Position numbers and translations under genes: made by a program. Under the pieces are notes generated by a model. The model did not search any database, was not told where the DNA came from, and worked only from the letters and a program-made list of their open reading frames with translations. Below are positions 13,901-25,040 of a stretch of 60,000 bases of DNA, one piece after another. How positions within the stretch are numbered: the first letter of the stretch is position 1; each line of letters opens with the position of its first letter. This DNA is from Tubiluchus corallicola (Eukaryota > Priapulida > Priapulimorpha > Priapulimorphida > Tubiluchidae). The stretch spans positions 590,501-650,500 of the forward strand of contig JAQGDQ010000040.1 in the NCBI GenBank assembly GCA_030141605.1, read 5' to 3'.

Positions 13901-16900
13901 GAAGTGAATGGCGTCACCCCACATCCAGCTGTACCGGAAACAAAAGTTTTAATGTCTCCTGAAGACTCGAATGCTGTCAACGAGCTGAATGAGGAAATAG
14001 CCATGAATGATATTTATCAAAATATACATGTATGTATTATCATTTTTTCATATGCACATCTATATTTTTTGTTTGATTATATACTGTATGTAATATTGTT
14101 TGTGGTAAGCTGTTATGTGAAAATACCATTGCTAATTGCTTACGCATTTTTGTAGGAAGACATGCTCACTCGACCAATACCCTTATCGGAACTTGTAGAA
14201 TATGTGCACGAGAAGAAAGCAACAAACGGTTTTGATAACGAATATAAGGTTTGATTGATGAATTTAGTGGTGGGACCAGTTATTCGATTTAATCAATTCT
14301 AATCAATTTGGACTTTTATTTTCGATTATCGACTATCTTTTTAGCAGCATACACAAATTGATTGTATTACCAGTGCCATTTGCACTTATTTTTTCCGGAA
14401 ATACACAAAAATTCCATGATAAGTATATCCGTCTTTGTAGTGAACAATATGCCACCACTTTTGTGCAGTAACTTATCATCCTGATGCTGCTTAGACACAA
14501 AAGTTTCTCATAAATATGCTTCTTAGCAAAAATTTTAAACAAAAATAGGTCCAGTTAATGTCGCAGGATCCAAATTTGTACTTTTGGTATCAGTTACATT
14601 TTGGTTCATTTGTTGTGCTGTTGGTTTACAGGTGCAACTGCTCAGTTCTCAAGATTCTCTTATGTTCTAAATAATTTCTATATATTTGACCATGGGCATT
14701 TTATATGTTTTACTGTGATTACTCCTTGCAACAGAAAAGAAACTCATATAATTTCATGTTTCATATTGAATGATTAGAGAGTCATATTTCTACTTAAATT
14801 GTGCAAGAAATCTTTGGTGTGTTTTCTACTACAAACTACGAGTTTTATGTCTTATATTTCTTTGATAAGTGAAGGTGCGACATTTAGCTATAATTCTTGC
14901 ATTTTGCTTTTTTCTTAGTTACTGCCGTCTGGAATGATTGCTCGGGCTGAAGTCGGCAAGCGCCCTGTACATCGTACTCGGAACCGTTTTGGCAACGTGT
15001 TTCCATGTATGTTTGCTTTACAGAGTCTTCTAACTTATAAAGTCGTGTATTTTCCAGATTTTTAATGGCAAGTAATTTTCCTGTTAGCGCTGCATTAACA
15101 TTGAGTTCAGTTTGATGCAAACATTGGTTTATTCTGTTTCAGATGATCATACGAGGGTCGTGTTAAAGCCTTTCCCGGGAGTGACAGAAGCTGATTTTAA
15201 ACCATACTCTGATTACATTAATGCTTCTTACATTGATGTAAGTGTGCTTTTCTCTAATTTTGCTTATTGTTATATCAGTTTTTTGGTAGGATGTTAAGTC
15301 AGTTTCTGTAATTAGAAAAGAGACACGAAGGACCACAGTGCAAAAACTGTCTAAGTAGTAATTTTCTAAGTCTGTTCTTTCTTAACTTAACTTCTGTACG
15401 TAACTAGATGCAATTTTCATGAACTTCAGTAAGTTCTAATTATTATGTTGTATATCAGTAGGAAAAAGTTTACAAAATTAAATTTGTTTTATTTATTTAG
15501 GGTTATGAACGACCAGATATGTACATTGCAGCACAAGGTATGTCAGGATCATTTATAACTAAGTTTGTTTCATGATTATGTCATTAGTTGAGGAAATTCT
15601 TCAGCAAATTTTTTGTTTATGAAGTTGAGTAGTATCAAATATAAAATATTTATAGCAGTTGTTTTGATTTTTGCAAGTTAACGACATGTTGTTAAAGTAC
15701 TGGGCACATTTTAATGTGTCATTTAGGGCCTAAAGACAGCACAATGGAGGATTTCTGGCTGATGATGTGGCAAGAGAAAACAACAAAACTAGTCATGGTC
15801 ACAAACTGTATAGAGGAAGGAAGGGTGAGCTTATTTCTAATTCTTCTATTTATGTTCTTTTTATAAACTTTTGCAGAGTATTACTAATAATTTTGTTTAA
15901 ATGAAATTGCAAGTAGAAACTAACTCTGTCAAAAACTTTATGATTTATTTAATTGTAATGCAATAGCTGTTAATTTCCATAATCTCAATTCACACGATAA
16001 AATATCAACTCTTCTATCTGGTAATTCGCAACTAAGCCACAATCAAAATGTTCACATATTTCAGTTAGTTGCAGAGATGTATTAAAGAGACCAAAAGATT
16101 CCACCGTTGACATTAGTCAATATTTAGTATTTTAGCAGCTGAAATAATTAGAAATTCGTGAGTTTACTGAGTGTAATGCATTTTTGTTAAAATAAAATAT
16201 CTTCAGATGGTTTATTTTCAATTTAATTCTACAATTTTGATGTATATATAAGCAAGGGATACAAATCAGTTCTTTAAGAACTTGGGAACTTGTCTGAACT
16301 AAGTTAGCAGTGGTTGGATGACCATTCATTATACAGTGTAGCAGGCTTATTTAGATTTCAGGAGAAACAAAATATTTTTATAAACCAATTCAGTTTTTCA
16401 AAATTACCTCTTAAATCGTCTGCAAAAAATCTTTTTTACCCAAACCGCTAGTGCCCAACTGTTAATACATGGTTGCTGTAGTACAAATTATTGCTACAGA
16501 GCATTATGGACTTTGTGGTGAATTTACGGAATTTCAGATTAAGTGTGAGAAGTACTGGCCTGACAGTGGCTTAGAGGAGTATGGACGAATGAGAGTGAAA
16601 CATCTAGCAACTGAAACACTAGCAGATTACACGATACGCACACTTGAATTACAACCGGTTTGTATCAAATGTTTCTCATCGGCTTTGACTAAATATTAAA
16701 TGAATGTTAAATGTGATAAACATGGGTGTTTTATCTTTCAAAGTAATTATAAGTTTTTTTATTATTTTAATCTATGTGTGTAGGTACTAGTGTGGCAGCA
16801 GTCATCTCAAATATACCAGTGAAATAGAAAATATATAAAAATGAAGATATTTGCTTGTTACTTTTGTTGCTTTTATTATTGTTCAATACATTGTGTTAAC

Positions 16901-19900
16901 TTTCATAATATTTTAATTGTCATTTTTATGTGTGGTTGCAAAAAGTTGGAATGGTAGGTCAGTTGATTATGAAATTTGCCAGAACTTGCAGCAAAACAAA
17001 TCTGGAAAGACAAAAAAACTCAGTTTCATTTTCTAAGAGGTCGTTATCACCTAAACAACAAAATTGTTTTCAGGTTGGAAGCGAGATAGCAAAAACTATA
17101 AAACAGTACCATTTTACATCGTGGCCCGATCATGGTGTCCCGCAATATGCTACAGCTTTACTTTCATTTAGACGGAAAGTCAGATCTGATGTTGATGATG
17201 CCAATGAAGTCACTGTTGTACATTGCAGGTAATATTCTTTTTTTGTTTTGAAGTGGTTGAAATTGTGGTTCAAGAGGCAGTTCATTACCAAAATATGAAA
17301 ATTTTGTAACTCATATAATTAACAGCATCTAAATGAATAAACAGTTGTTGATAAACAATTGGTCATTGGTGTAACTTATTGTTGGTTTTTTATTTATAAT
17401 AAATAGTGAACTAACTTAGCAGTTCCGTGCGAAGTCAGTGTTAAATTTGTACTTATCAAAACTGATAACCTTGTACTTTGAAATCCAATGTGAAAATTTG
17501 CCTTTTAGTGCTGGTGTCGGACGTACAGGTACTTATATATCACTGGATAGCTTGCTGGAACAAGCTAAAGCAGAAGAACAAATTGATGTGCTGGGATTTG
17601 TTTGGAGAATGCGTCAGAAGCGGACCAATATGATTCAGACATTGGTATGCTACCCATATTTTTTATTTCATTTAATTACATATGAGTGCTCATTCAAAAT
17701 AAAATAACATGTTTTTTGTGTTTTTAACTATGTTGATAGTAGAATGCAGTTATATTACAATATTTCCTTAATTTGTAAACTTGTTGTATACTATGCAAAT
17801 TGAAAAAAATTTATTATATTTTACTGACAGGAGCAGTACATATTTCTCTATGATGCTCTGGTTGAAGGTCTACAGTGTGGAGAATCTGTAATTCCGGCTT
17901 CCGAATTTCATCGTCGTTATCATCAGTTGTGTCATGAAGAAGAAGATGGCAAGTCTAAGTTACAAGTACAATTTGAGGTAATCACAGCTGCATTGTCTTA
18001 ATTGCACAGTCAGTAGTTAGCTGTGTTTTGAAAAAAAAACTGAATGGTGTAATGAAGTTATTGTTTGTTTTAAACTACTAATATCATTCATATTCAGAAA
18101 ATCGACTACAAAATGTTTATGTGTTTAGTTACTGTGAGAAAAACGGTTTTTACAATTTATGTGATTACGTATTTGAATTTATTGATACTGCAGTTTTTCG
18201 TTACATAAATGAGTTCGAACAATGCGCACTTAATGGAACTGAGTGCCACAATATTTTTTCATTAATATTAGAAATTATTCCTAGTTTTAAATTCTATGAT
18301 ACATGTATTTCAGTATCTTAGTTTTAGCATTAAGATTATGTATCATAGCATTAACGTTTTGTTTTTTCATCACAGCTCCTACAGCGAGTAAGCCCGGTTC
18401 TGCAAGAAGAAGCTTGTGAAGCAGCAAACAGTCCAGAAAATGTTACGAAAAATAGATACTCTGCAATTGTGCCAGGTAAAAATTTCAGTTGCAAACATTA
18501 ATTTCAATGCAGGTGGCAGAGTTACACAGAAATTGTGATTGAGTGTATGTTGATTTGTTTCTTTTGTTTCTTTGTTTATTATCTGTTATTAGTAGTTAGA
18601 TATTTATTTGCTGTGGCATCATATAAAAGGAAATGCTATGTAACAACAGAACTAAGTAATCTGGTGATACTTCTTTAGTGAAATTTATAAACCTGTTATA
18701 TTTGTCCTATTTGTTATAGGCATTAAATATGCTGTTTCTAATAGTGATAAAAGAATTGTATCCAGGACAAGTCTACATAGTAGACACGGAGTACTTTCGA
18801 GAATTATGCTTCATAACCATATTAATACAACATTTTTACGGTTAGGTCAGATAAGTGAACTATTTTACATGCTAATAAGTATTGTTTTTCGTATTTAGCG
18901 TTTAATAATATAGTAACATGAAGGCTTTATTTTACAGCTGATGTCAGTATTCCATTTCTTATTAATTACGATGATTCTCAAGGCTCACACTATATAAATG
19001 CAACATTTGTTGATGTAAGTAAAGTTATTTAGACTTTCTTTGTATTCTTTCATATGTGTATGCTTATTCTTAGAAATAAATGCTTGTCCTAATGGTCTGC
19101 TTACTCTCCAGCTATGTAAGAAACATGTTTTTTTATTTTTTCCTTTAGTTAGCTGATACAAAAGCTTTACTCTCTTATTAAAAAATAGTTTTATATATGT
19201 GGGCAAAAAAATGCAGTTTAAATACGTTTTGTGAACTTATTGTTGTGTTCAGTAAATCACAAATTACAGCTTCTAGTTGCAATTAGACTCCAATGGTTTA
19301 GCTGCAAGGAATAATAAAAAATCAACTTTGGTTAAAGCCCACAAAACTGAATTCAAACAGATGGCTTTGATTTAAAAAAATGAACCAGTAATGAAAAGAC
19401 ATCAGATTAAAATGTGTATGAATGACCAACATTTAATATAAAATATGATACTAGGTGGGAAAATCATGAAACTGTAATATAACATATAAATATATAATGC
19501 CATATAGCACTGAAATTCATGTAATAGATCTTAGTAAAAAAATGTCGTTGTATTGTAATAGCAAAATTATAATTACATGCCTTGAACAGATCATCACTGC
19601 AGCCGTCAGATCATCACAGCAGCATCACATACATCTTCTGGTTAAGTAAACAGCAAGTTTTTCCTTTTGCTGCATTCGTGCAAAAGACTTTGGCAAACCA
19701 GTGATAAATTCTGAAGTCGAAAACTTCAGTGTTTCATGGAATCTGGCAAAAAATTTTAAAAGTGTTTACTTGTTAATTTAATCAGTATTGAGTCAGTAAT
19801 GCCTTTAGCAGTCTGGTGCTAATCTTGTATTTATTTCTAGGGTTATAAACAAAGGAATGGTTTTATAGCAACACAGACTCCACTTCTGAATACTGTAAAG

Positions 19901-22900
19901 GATTTTTGGAGCATGATGCATGATCATTCTTCATTGACTATAATCAAATTAGATACTATGGATTCCCAGGTTTGTAAAAATGTTACATCGCAGTTGTTGT
20001 TATTTAACTGCTTGGTATAAAAATGATTGCTATTAATAAAATTGTTGCTGTATAATACATCAGGCTTGCAAGTAGCTAAGCTCTTGAATGGATCAAGCTT
20101 TTGAATGGACAGATGGGATCCTGTGGCTTTCACTATGAAATTAAAATGCAAGAATGAGCTTTTTTGCCACAAAAGCCAAATGGCTTCTTTTGAAGAAAAG
20201 CTTATAAACTAGTTTCTTGTGTCTTATATATTTCACCAAATATTTTGAAAGCTGAAGAATCTATTTGTTATTCTAGTAAATATGTCACATTATGTTGAGA
20301 ATACAATTTTTTGGCAGACTTCTGCAAAATACTGGCCTGAACCAAGTGAAGAGCAAGACTATGGCCTATTCTCAGTCAAACACATAGGACAAACAGGATA
20401 TGGAAACTTTATTGTAGCAAGACAGTTGCAGTTAACGCACAAGGTATGTTCTCATATCCGTTGCTCTTTGGTTTCTAAATAAACTTTCTGTCTTAATTGA
20501 ATTTTTTAATATGCTTCCTTAAACTGTTTCTACTTCGTTATCATCATAAAGTACAACTAATTCAGCACCAATGTCAAATTTGTTCTTGCTTTTAGATTAT
20601 TTCTTATGATCCCTCAGAGTTTGCTTTCAGTGTGTGGTACGATAAGATAAGATATGGTCAGTTAAGGTAAGAAAGGCAATGTAAAGTAAGGTAAGGTAAG
20701 CTAAGGTTCATGAAGAGTAATCCCAAGTTGACTGTTTAACAGCGGCAAATAAAGGTACACTGCAATAAGATGGTGACGCAGCAGCAAATGAATATTACTG
20801 AACGGTAAACAAAGGTCACTTGCAGAAAATAAAGCTGTCACAGTTTTAATGAAGTCTTTGAAAAAGCATATGCAATTGTTCTACGTGTTTTACAATTTAG
20901 CAGCACGTATTACTTTTTTGATTTCAGACTGATCGTGTTGCTTTAAAACTGCAAATTCTCAGCTTTTGCAAAAACAATTGCTCAGTCTCTGTTAGGAATA
21001 ATCTTATTATATAATAAAGTATTCAGTATAAAATCATTAGTGTATTCTGTGAATAGTTTGCACTATGTCCAGTGAAAAAATAATTCAAAATTGTGCTGGA
21101 TAGATTGTACAAATTTAGAATGTCAATTTTAGGTTACCGTAAAATTAAGCAGCCAATCAGTAAGTTTGAGAGTGTCTCTGACTTTATTTAGGAGAAACGT
21201 AGCCCTATTTTTAGTTTTCAAAATTTAAAATGCTTGGTGTAATATAATTTATTAGATGAAAAACTTTTAACCTAGATAAACAATGTAACCAGATCAAGTA
21301 ACCAGGATCATTTGCACAAAGCAGGTTGTTGGGAAAATGTGAAAGGGCATTATGTATGCATTGCCCTGCCTTTATGGATGAAACTTACTATTAAGAATGC
21401 ATGTAATCAGCCAGCAAGGATAGGATTTACCTAATTTGTTGAATATGTGCCAAAAACCATGAAGCTGACCATGAATAGGTGAATCCATGCATTGCTGTTT
21501 AACATGTGGATTTATTTGCAGGAGAAAGAATCAACTCGTCTAATTACACAATTTGACTTCACTGCTTGGCCACGGGATCGAGAAGTACCTGCAAATCCTC
21601 AGAACTTTCTGACGCTGCTTGAGCATGTAGAGAAATGGCAACAAAAAACTGGAAATAAACCCATCACCGTGCACTGTCAGTATGTATCTTTCATTGCAGA
21701 GTTAAATTATTCTCTAAGTTATCCAAGGCATTTTCGCTTTTAGTTTTGTGGAATGTCTTTACATTGTTATGGACTTTGGATTGAATTGAAGACAGACCAA
21801 ACTAAATTGTTTTACGGTGACAAAGATCATTTGGTCTTCCGTGAGTGTTGACACCACTTAGCAAATTTTTCCAGAGGCATTTATACCTGGAGGATGTAGC
21901 TGAGTCAGTTACTACTACATCAGCTGACTTTCACACTAAATCAACTAGTTCGGCCGCGGTTGACTGACTTTTCAACTGAGTTGGCTTTCAAAAAATCAGC
22001 TAAGTCAGCTAAAGCTATGAATTTTTGTTTACTAAGTAAATGATAAATTGTTAGTTAACTGTTAAATTATGGAGACAAATTTTTTAAATTCCTGTTGCTT
22101 ATACACAGAAAAAAGCTGATGTATAAATTCAAATAATTCATTAGAGATAAATTTTTTATTATTATAAAAAAGCAATGGATTTATCGCAAATATAATTATT
22201 TAAATCCAACTCTTGGCAAGGTTTATCTTGATTACTGACCAATCAATACCAAAACACCAAAATGATCCCATACGTGTGACTAATGTTGCCTGTTTGTATA
22301 TTTAATTTTCAATCCACCAGCTTTCTAGTTCAAAGATTTCTAAAGTTTAGTATTTCTGCCAGCACATGCACAATCTGACCGTAAATCCACAATGCGTTTG
22401 CCATATTTGAAAAAGCGAAAATCTTCACAGCCGTCAAAAATGTTGGCTAGCTCGACTCCCATCAGTTGAGCAGCTGGCATGACTAAAGCTGGGTTTCTTA
22501 TCAGCTAGGTCGACTGTAGAAATAAACCAGCTGGAGCTGAGCTGAAACGGCACGGCTCTGGGCTCTATTTATACTCTGTGTAAGCTGTCTTATAAGTACT
22601 CCTTACTTCAATGCTAGATAGTTTTCATAGTGCAAATATTCGTTAAAAATGCCTAGTTTCAATTGTGAAGAGTTAACGTTACTATTTCAGGGATGGAGCA
22701 GAGAAATGTGGAGTGTACTGTGCAGTGACAAGTATAATAGATAAGATGAAAGTTGAACAGAGCGTTGACGTATTCTACATCATCAAGCAACAAAGGATCA
22801 GACGACCGCAGTTTATATATTCCTTGGTAAGAAATTTTAACAAGAATTGTCGGTGCTTGGGGCACAAGAAAACCCCCCACTTACATAAAGCTTGAAAAAT

Positions 22901-24527
22901 TCGTCTTGAAATTTTATACCACTTATGTACCGATTTCCCTCGGCCGTAATGTTGTATAAAACGTGCAAATTTAAACTACCGCGATGACCATTAGGTGCAG
23001 CCATTTTGATGGTAGGTCGTGTGAAACAAGTTTAGGTAACATTGTGTGAAGTTTGAAAAAATAATGAGAGCATTCGTAGCATACTTGTTGCTAAGTAAGT
23101 AAAATTTTGAATTGCTGTATCTTGTCAATAAGATTAAAAATACGTTTTTGATTAGTGAGTGGCTCACCCTGGAGTCAGCAGAATCTTACCAATTGGCACA
23201 AATATTTTAAATTATTATTTCTAGTTACATAAGTTTTTCCAGCAGGTAAGCGAAATGCTAAGTAATATAGATTTGAATGGAAAGTTTTTTGGGGCACAAT
23301 TTAACATTGCCTTTTCTTCCCCTGATTTATGTTTGCGTAGGTGACGTCATGTAATGGCGCCGTCGGAACAGTATTGCGGGAGATTTAAAATGAAAACAAA
23401 CAAAAATTCCTTTTAACGTGGGTACGATGTCATATAAAATTACTGTGAACTAGTTTTCTGAAACCTCCTTCAGGTACCTCTTTTCTTGTCCTTTAAGAAT
23501 AACATAAGTGGTATCTACTGTATATTTATTTTCACAACTAGTTCTCAAATTTTCGAAGCAATTTGATTTCGAAACAAAAAGTGCAACTCTTTCTCATGCC
23601 ATTTCATCAAAATATCTGCACTTGTACTAATTATAAATTGTAAAACTAAAGAAATTGAGGGATACTTTGAGGCCTGAAATTGTGTAGTCAAATCCCAACA
23701 ATACGATTTTCATGGGATGTATTTTTTTCATATTAAGCAGTCCTGTGCTTTCCTCTCTGCATAACTTCATTGACATGTTTGACAGAATTCAGCTCCAGCT
23801 GTTTTAAACATTCTTTTATTATTAGCCTGATTGACCCCGTGTCTACTGTGCATGCATCAATAAAATGTACAGTAATACTTGCGAAAGTGACTACTAATAC
23901 AAAGTTTTTTTGTAGTGGCATGTCTTTATTGTACCTTTGATATTCACTAATTTTTCCCTATTTACTATTCATTAATTTTCTTTATTCTGGGACCTGGATC
24001 ATCTTTTTGATCTTATAATCCTTATGCACTACTAAAACAAAACTAGGACACAGTTACCATGATAACAGGATTCAAGTGGTTGTTTCAGCACCATTTAGGA
24101 TGCACACAATTTTAAACATCATTTCGGAATGTAACAGAACAAACCAAGCAAAAAATCGTAATATTAGTATTTTTTGGCACAAAATAATATTGTACTAATG
24201 ACATTTTGGGACAGCATCATACTGTCAAGCTTCGAAACAATTAGAGATCATTATAATTACCAAGTGTAAATTTTACCATAAGCTAACCAGCTTTTTTAAA
24301 TTGTCCTAGTTCCAGGATTTCATCAAAAACCAAATAATGTTATCGAGGTTTGATCGTATATCAATAGTACTTAATATGTTTTGATAACCTTAAACAATAT
24401 TTCTGTTTGCTTTGTATGGATTTTGAATTGGCATTTTTTCTTTTTTGTCTAGGAACAGTACAAATTCTGTCACGATTGTGCACTGGAATATCTAGACACC
24501 TTTGAGATGTATTCTAATTTTAAGTAA
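1777..24527 (+). CDS. receptor-type protein tyrosine phosphatase (EGF-FN3x7-TM-D1-D2), 5' partial
   Basis: Dephosphorylates phosphotyrosine on cytoplasmic proteins from a single-pass plasma-membrane receptor. Exons read: 1777-1917, 3044-3107, 3344-3482, 3794-3926, 4535-4620, 5009-5228, 5626-5815, 6309-6424, 6922-7218, 7712-7817, 8093-8198, 8878-8950, 9360-9466, 9996-10197, 10593-10704, 11099-11348, 12107-12267, 13861-14029, 14156-14248, 14919-15006, 15143-15237, 15501-15537, 15727-15824, 16538-16657, 17074-17228, 17509-17644, 17831-17977, 18376-18475, 18938-19014, 19841-19969, 20318-20443, 21522-21679, 22691-22826, 24453-24527 (TAA). All junctions are GT-AG and in phase, giving 1479 visible residues (residue 1 = Cys codon at 1779). 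The first exon starts mid-codon, so the signal peptide and any further N-terminal modules lie upstream. D1 looks active and D2 inactive. EGF modules plus FN3 repeats are known from invertebrate RPTP expansions; I do not assign a vertebrate orthologue. The C-terminus ([13 protein letters not shown]) resembles that of PTPRA/PTPRE. Confidence 0.93.
3044..11348 (+). CDS. RPTP ectodomain: seven fibronectin type III domains
   Basis: Extracellular ligand-binding or spacer array. Approximate residues: FN3-1 47-158 (exons 3044-3926), FN3-2 159-260 (4535-5228), FN3-3 261-362 (5626-6424), FN3-4 363-461 (single exon 6922-7218), FN3-5 462-556 (7712-8950), FN3-6 557-659 (9360-10197) and a divergent membrane-proximal FN3-7 660-780 (10593-11348). 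Seen directly are the B-strand Trp motifs (SVRWQEW, DISWTPP, HITWSPP, ELRWTPP, IGWRPP) and the conserved turn with Tyr ([44 protein letters not shown]). The last domain contains [27 protein letters not shown], the membrane-proximal signature common in RPTPs. Domain borders coincide with phase-1 introns, which favours exon shuffling. Confidence 0.88.
3990..4492 (+). mobile_element. L2/CR1-like LINE 3' end with microsatellite tail
   Basis: Fills most of intron 3927-4534. Shows the end of a [19 protein letters not shown] (compare YGxRAFSVAAPxLWN), then [19 protein letters not shown] at 4173-4223 in a shifted frame. This is followed by a 3' UTR with GTAAAGCGCACTGAGATC at about 4384 and GATACAAGT, the tail commonly seen in L2-type elements, and a TTG/TTA repeat at 4435-4492. 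5'-truncated and broken. Confidence 0.75.
12107..14029 (+). CDS. RPTP stalk, transmembrane helix and juxtamembrane segment
   Basis: Exon 12107-12267 encodes a Pro/Thr-rich stalk ([13 protein letters not shown]) followed by a strongly hydrophobic helix at about residues 809-833 ([20 protein letters not shown]...). Exon 13861-14029 begins with a basic stop-transfer stretch ([12 protein letters not shown]) and leads to a cytoplasmic linker containing NDIYQNIH. This fixes the topology as N-terminus outside, phosphatase domains inside. The 1.6-kb intron between the two exons holds an inverted-repeat element (13303-13666) and a 45-bp-period duplication. Confidence 0.9.
13303..13666. mobile_element. 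inverted-repeat MITE in an RPTP intron
   Basis: Left terminus ATTACACTCATATCTCGGTT; right terminus on the opposite strand ATTACACTCATGCCTCAATT; roughly 22 of 29 bases match. About 364 bp, no coding content. The internal ATTGTCCGTTTTTTACCGAT recalls pogo/Tigger-like elements, but the family is not certain. Confidence 0.5.
13717..13801. repeat. 40-bp near-perfect repeat, 45-bp period
   Basis: ctgccgtgcttcctatttgt... occurs at 13717-13756 and 13762-13801 with a single difference (TTAATAA versus TTGATAA). Just upstream of the juxtamembrane exon of the RPTP gene. Confidence 0.9.
14156..17977 (+). CDS. RPTP catalytic domain D1 (predicted active)
   Basis: Nine exons, residues about 891-1213. Landmarks in order: wedge [12 protein letters not shown]; pTyr loop [15 protein letters not shown] (usual KNRY reads RNRF); [35 protein letters not shown] loop carrying the general acid Asp; P-loop [11 protein letters not shown] with nucleophile Cys at about residue 1118 and the CX5R Arg; Q-loop MIQTLEQYIF. 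All residues needed for class I Cys phosphatase chemistry are present, and Phe for Tyr in the pTyr loop keeps an aromatic ring. The codon for the Ser after the catalytic Cys is split by the 17229-17508 intron. Confidence 0.93.
14262..14340 (+). mobile_element. hAT-like terminal fragment (possible)
   Basis: AGTGGTGGGACCAGTTATTC followed by ATTTAATCAATT and TTTCGATTATCGAC resembles hAT ends of the type CAGTGGTGGGA...CGATTAATCGA. No matching opposite end was found in the next kilobase. Confidence 0.25.
18376..24527 (+). CDS. RPTP membrane-distal domain D2 (pseudophosphatase)
   Basis: Seven exons, residues about 1214-1479. The fold signatures persist ([45 protein letters not shown]), but catalytic positions are changed. 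The WPD loop reads WPRDREVP (Asp to Arg), the P-loop reads VHCQDGAEKCG (Cys about 1409 kept, CX5R Arg replaced by Lys), and the Q-loop Gln position reads FIYSLEQY. Degenerate D2 domains such as that of CD45 are known to act as regulatory or scaffold modules, and I infer the same here. The protein ends [16 protein letters not shown]. The last intron (22827-24452) carries another suspected inverted-repeat element. Confidence 0.9.
20639..20708. repeat. degenerate TAAGG repeat
   Basis: Repeated GATAAGATAAG and AAGGTAAGGTAAG words in RPTP intron 20444-21521. Each unit contains a GTAAG donor-like word, but no coding exon is attached. Confidence 0.75.
21855..22575. mobile_element. CAGCTGA-rich segment, possible MITE
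   Basis: RPTP intron 21680-22690 has both flanks crowded with AGCTGA/TCAGCT words (left about 21898-22015, right about 22445-22560), an otherwise unusual density. The outer edges CCAGAGGCATTTATACC and, on the other strand, CAGAGTATAAATAGAGCCC are weakly alike. Consistent with inverted termini of an old element, but the match is poor. Confidence 0.25.
22912..23516. mobile_element. suspected foldback element in the last RPTP intron
   Basis: ATACCACTTATGT near the left end matches ACATAAGTGGTAT near 23502-23514 as an inverted repeat. Further in, the left CTACCGCGATGACC...GCAGCCATTTT and the opposite strand of TGACGTCATGTAATGGCGCC...GCGGGAGATTT can be roughly aligned. Long imperfect inverted arms suggest an old foldback MITE; boundaries are approximate. 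Confidence 0.35.
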
Positions 24528-24666
24528 TGACTATTGTAAAATAGGGCAAATTCAGAGGTTTTATTTGGAAAATACACTTATCCTATACCTTGTAACTCTA
24601 TGTAAAACTTGTCTTTGCTGGTCAGTACAAACATGGCATAGTTTTGTAGCACGTTTGAGTTGCGCT

Positions 24667-25040
24667 CCGGCCGGATTATGACCTTTTGAGTGCCCTAGGC
24701 TAATGAATTTATGGGCCTGTCAGACAGAGCCAAACTAACTGCTCACATCCGTCTTGAACATTGTTTACTTGTAATAAATTCGGCATCAGTTATATAGCTT
24801 GAAGTAAATTTGTTGTAAGTTCTTTAGTTGAACTACAATAGCTATCTTTTGTTTGTCAATAAAAATATTTTTAAGAAATGCTAGTATTTTACTATTTATT
24901 GGAAACCAAATTAGCACGTTTCAACACAACCATAATGAAAAACAGATTTTTTACCAAATGTTATCAAAGACTTGAAGGCCCCCAAGCTTGTGAGGCCCAA
25001 GGCTGCAGCCTATACTAGACTACATAATAATCCGGCCCTG
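24667..25040. mobile_element. hAT-like non-autonomous element (decayed)
   Basis: Left end CCGGCCGGATTATGACC; right end, read on the other strand, CAGGGCCGGATTATTATG. Candidate 8-bp duplication gttgcgct (24659-24666) and gttctgct (25041-25048), 6 of 8 matching. GGGCCGGATTA termini and 8-bp duplications are typical of hAT MITEs. Lies immediately 3' of the RPTP stop and contains its two nearest poly(A) signals. Confidence 0.55.
24773..24864 (+). terminator. candidate poly(A) signals for the RPTP gene
   Basis: AATAAA occurs at 24773-24778 and 24859-24864, 246 and 332 nt after the RPTP stop. Both lie inside the decayed hAT-like element at 24667-25040, so the transposon may supply the 3' end. Another AATAAA near 26331 would give a 1.8-kb 3' UTR overlapping the convergent gene. 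Confidence 0.4.
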
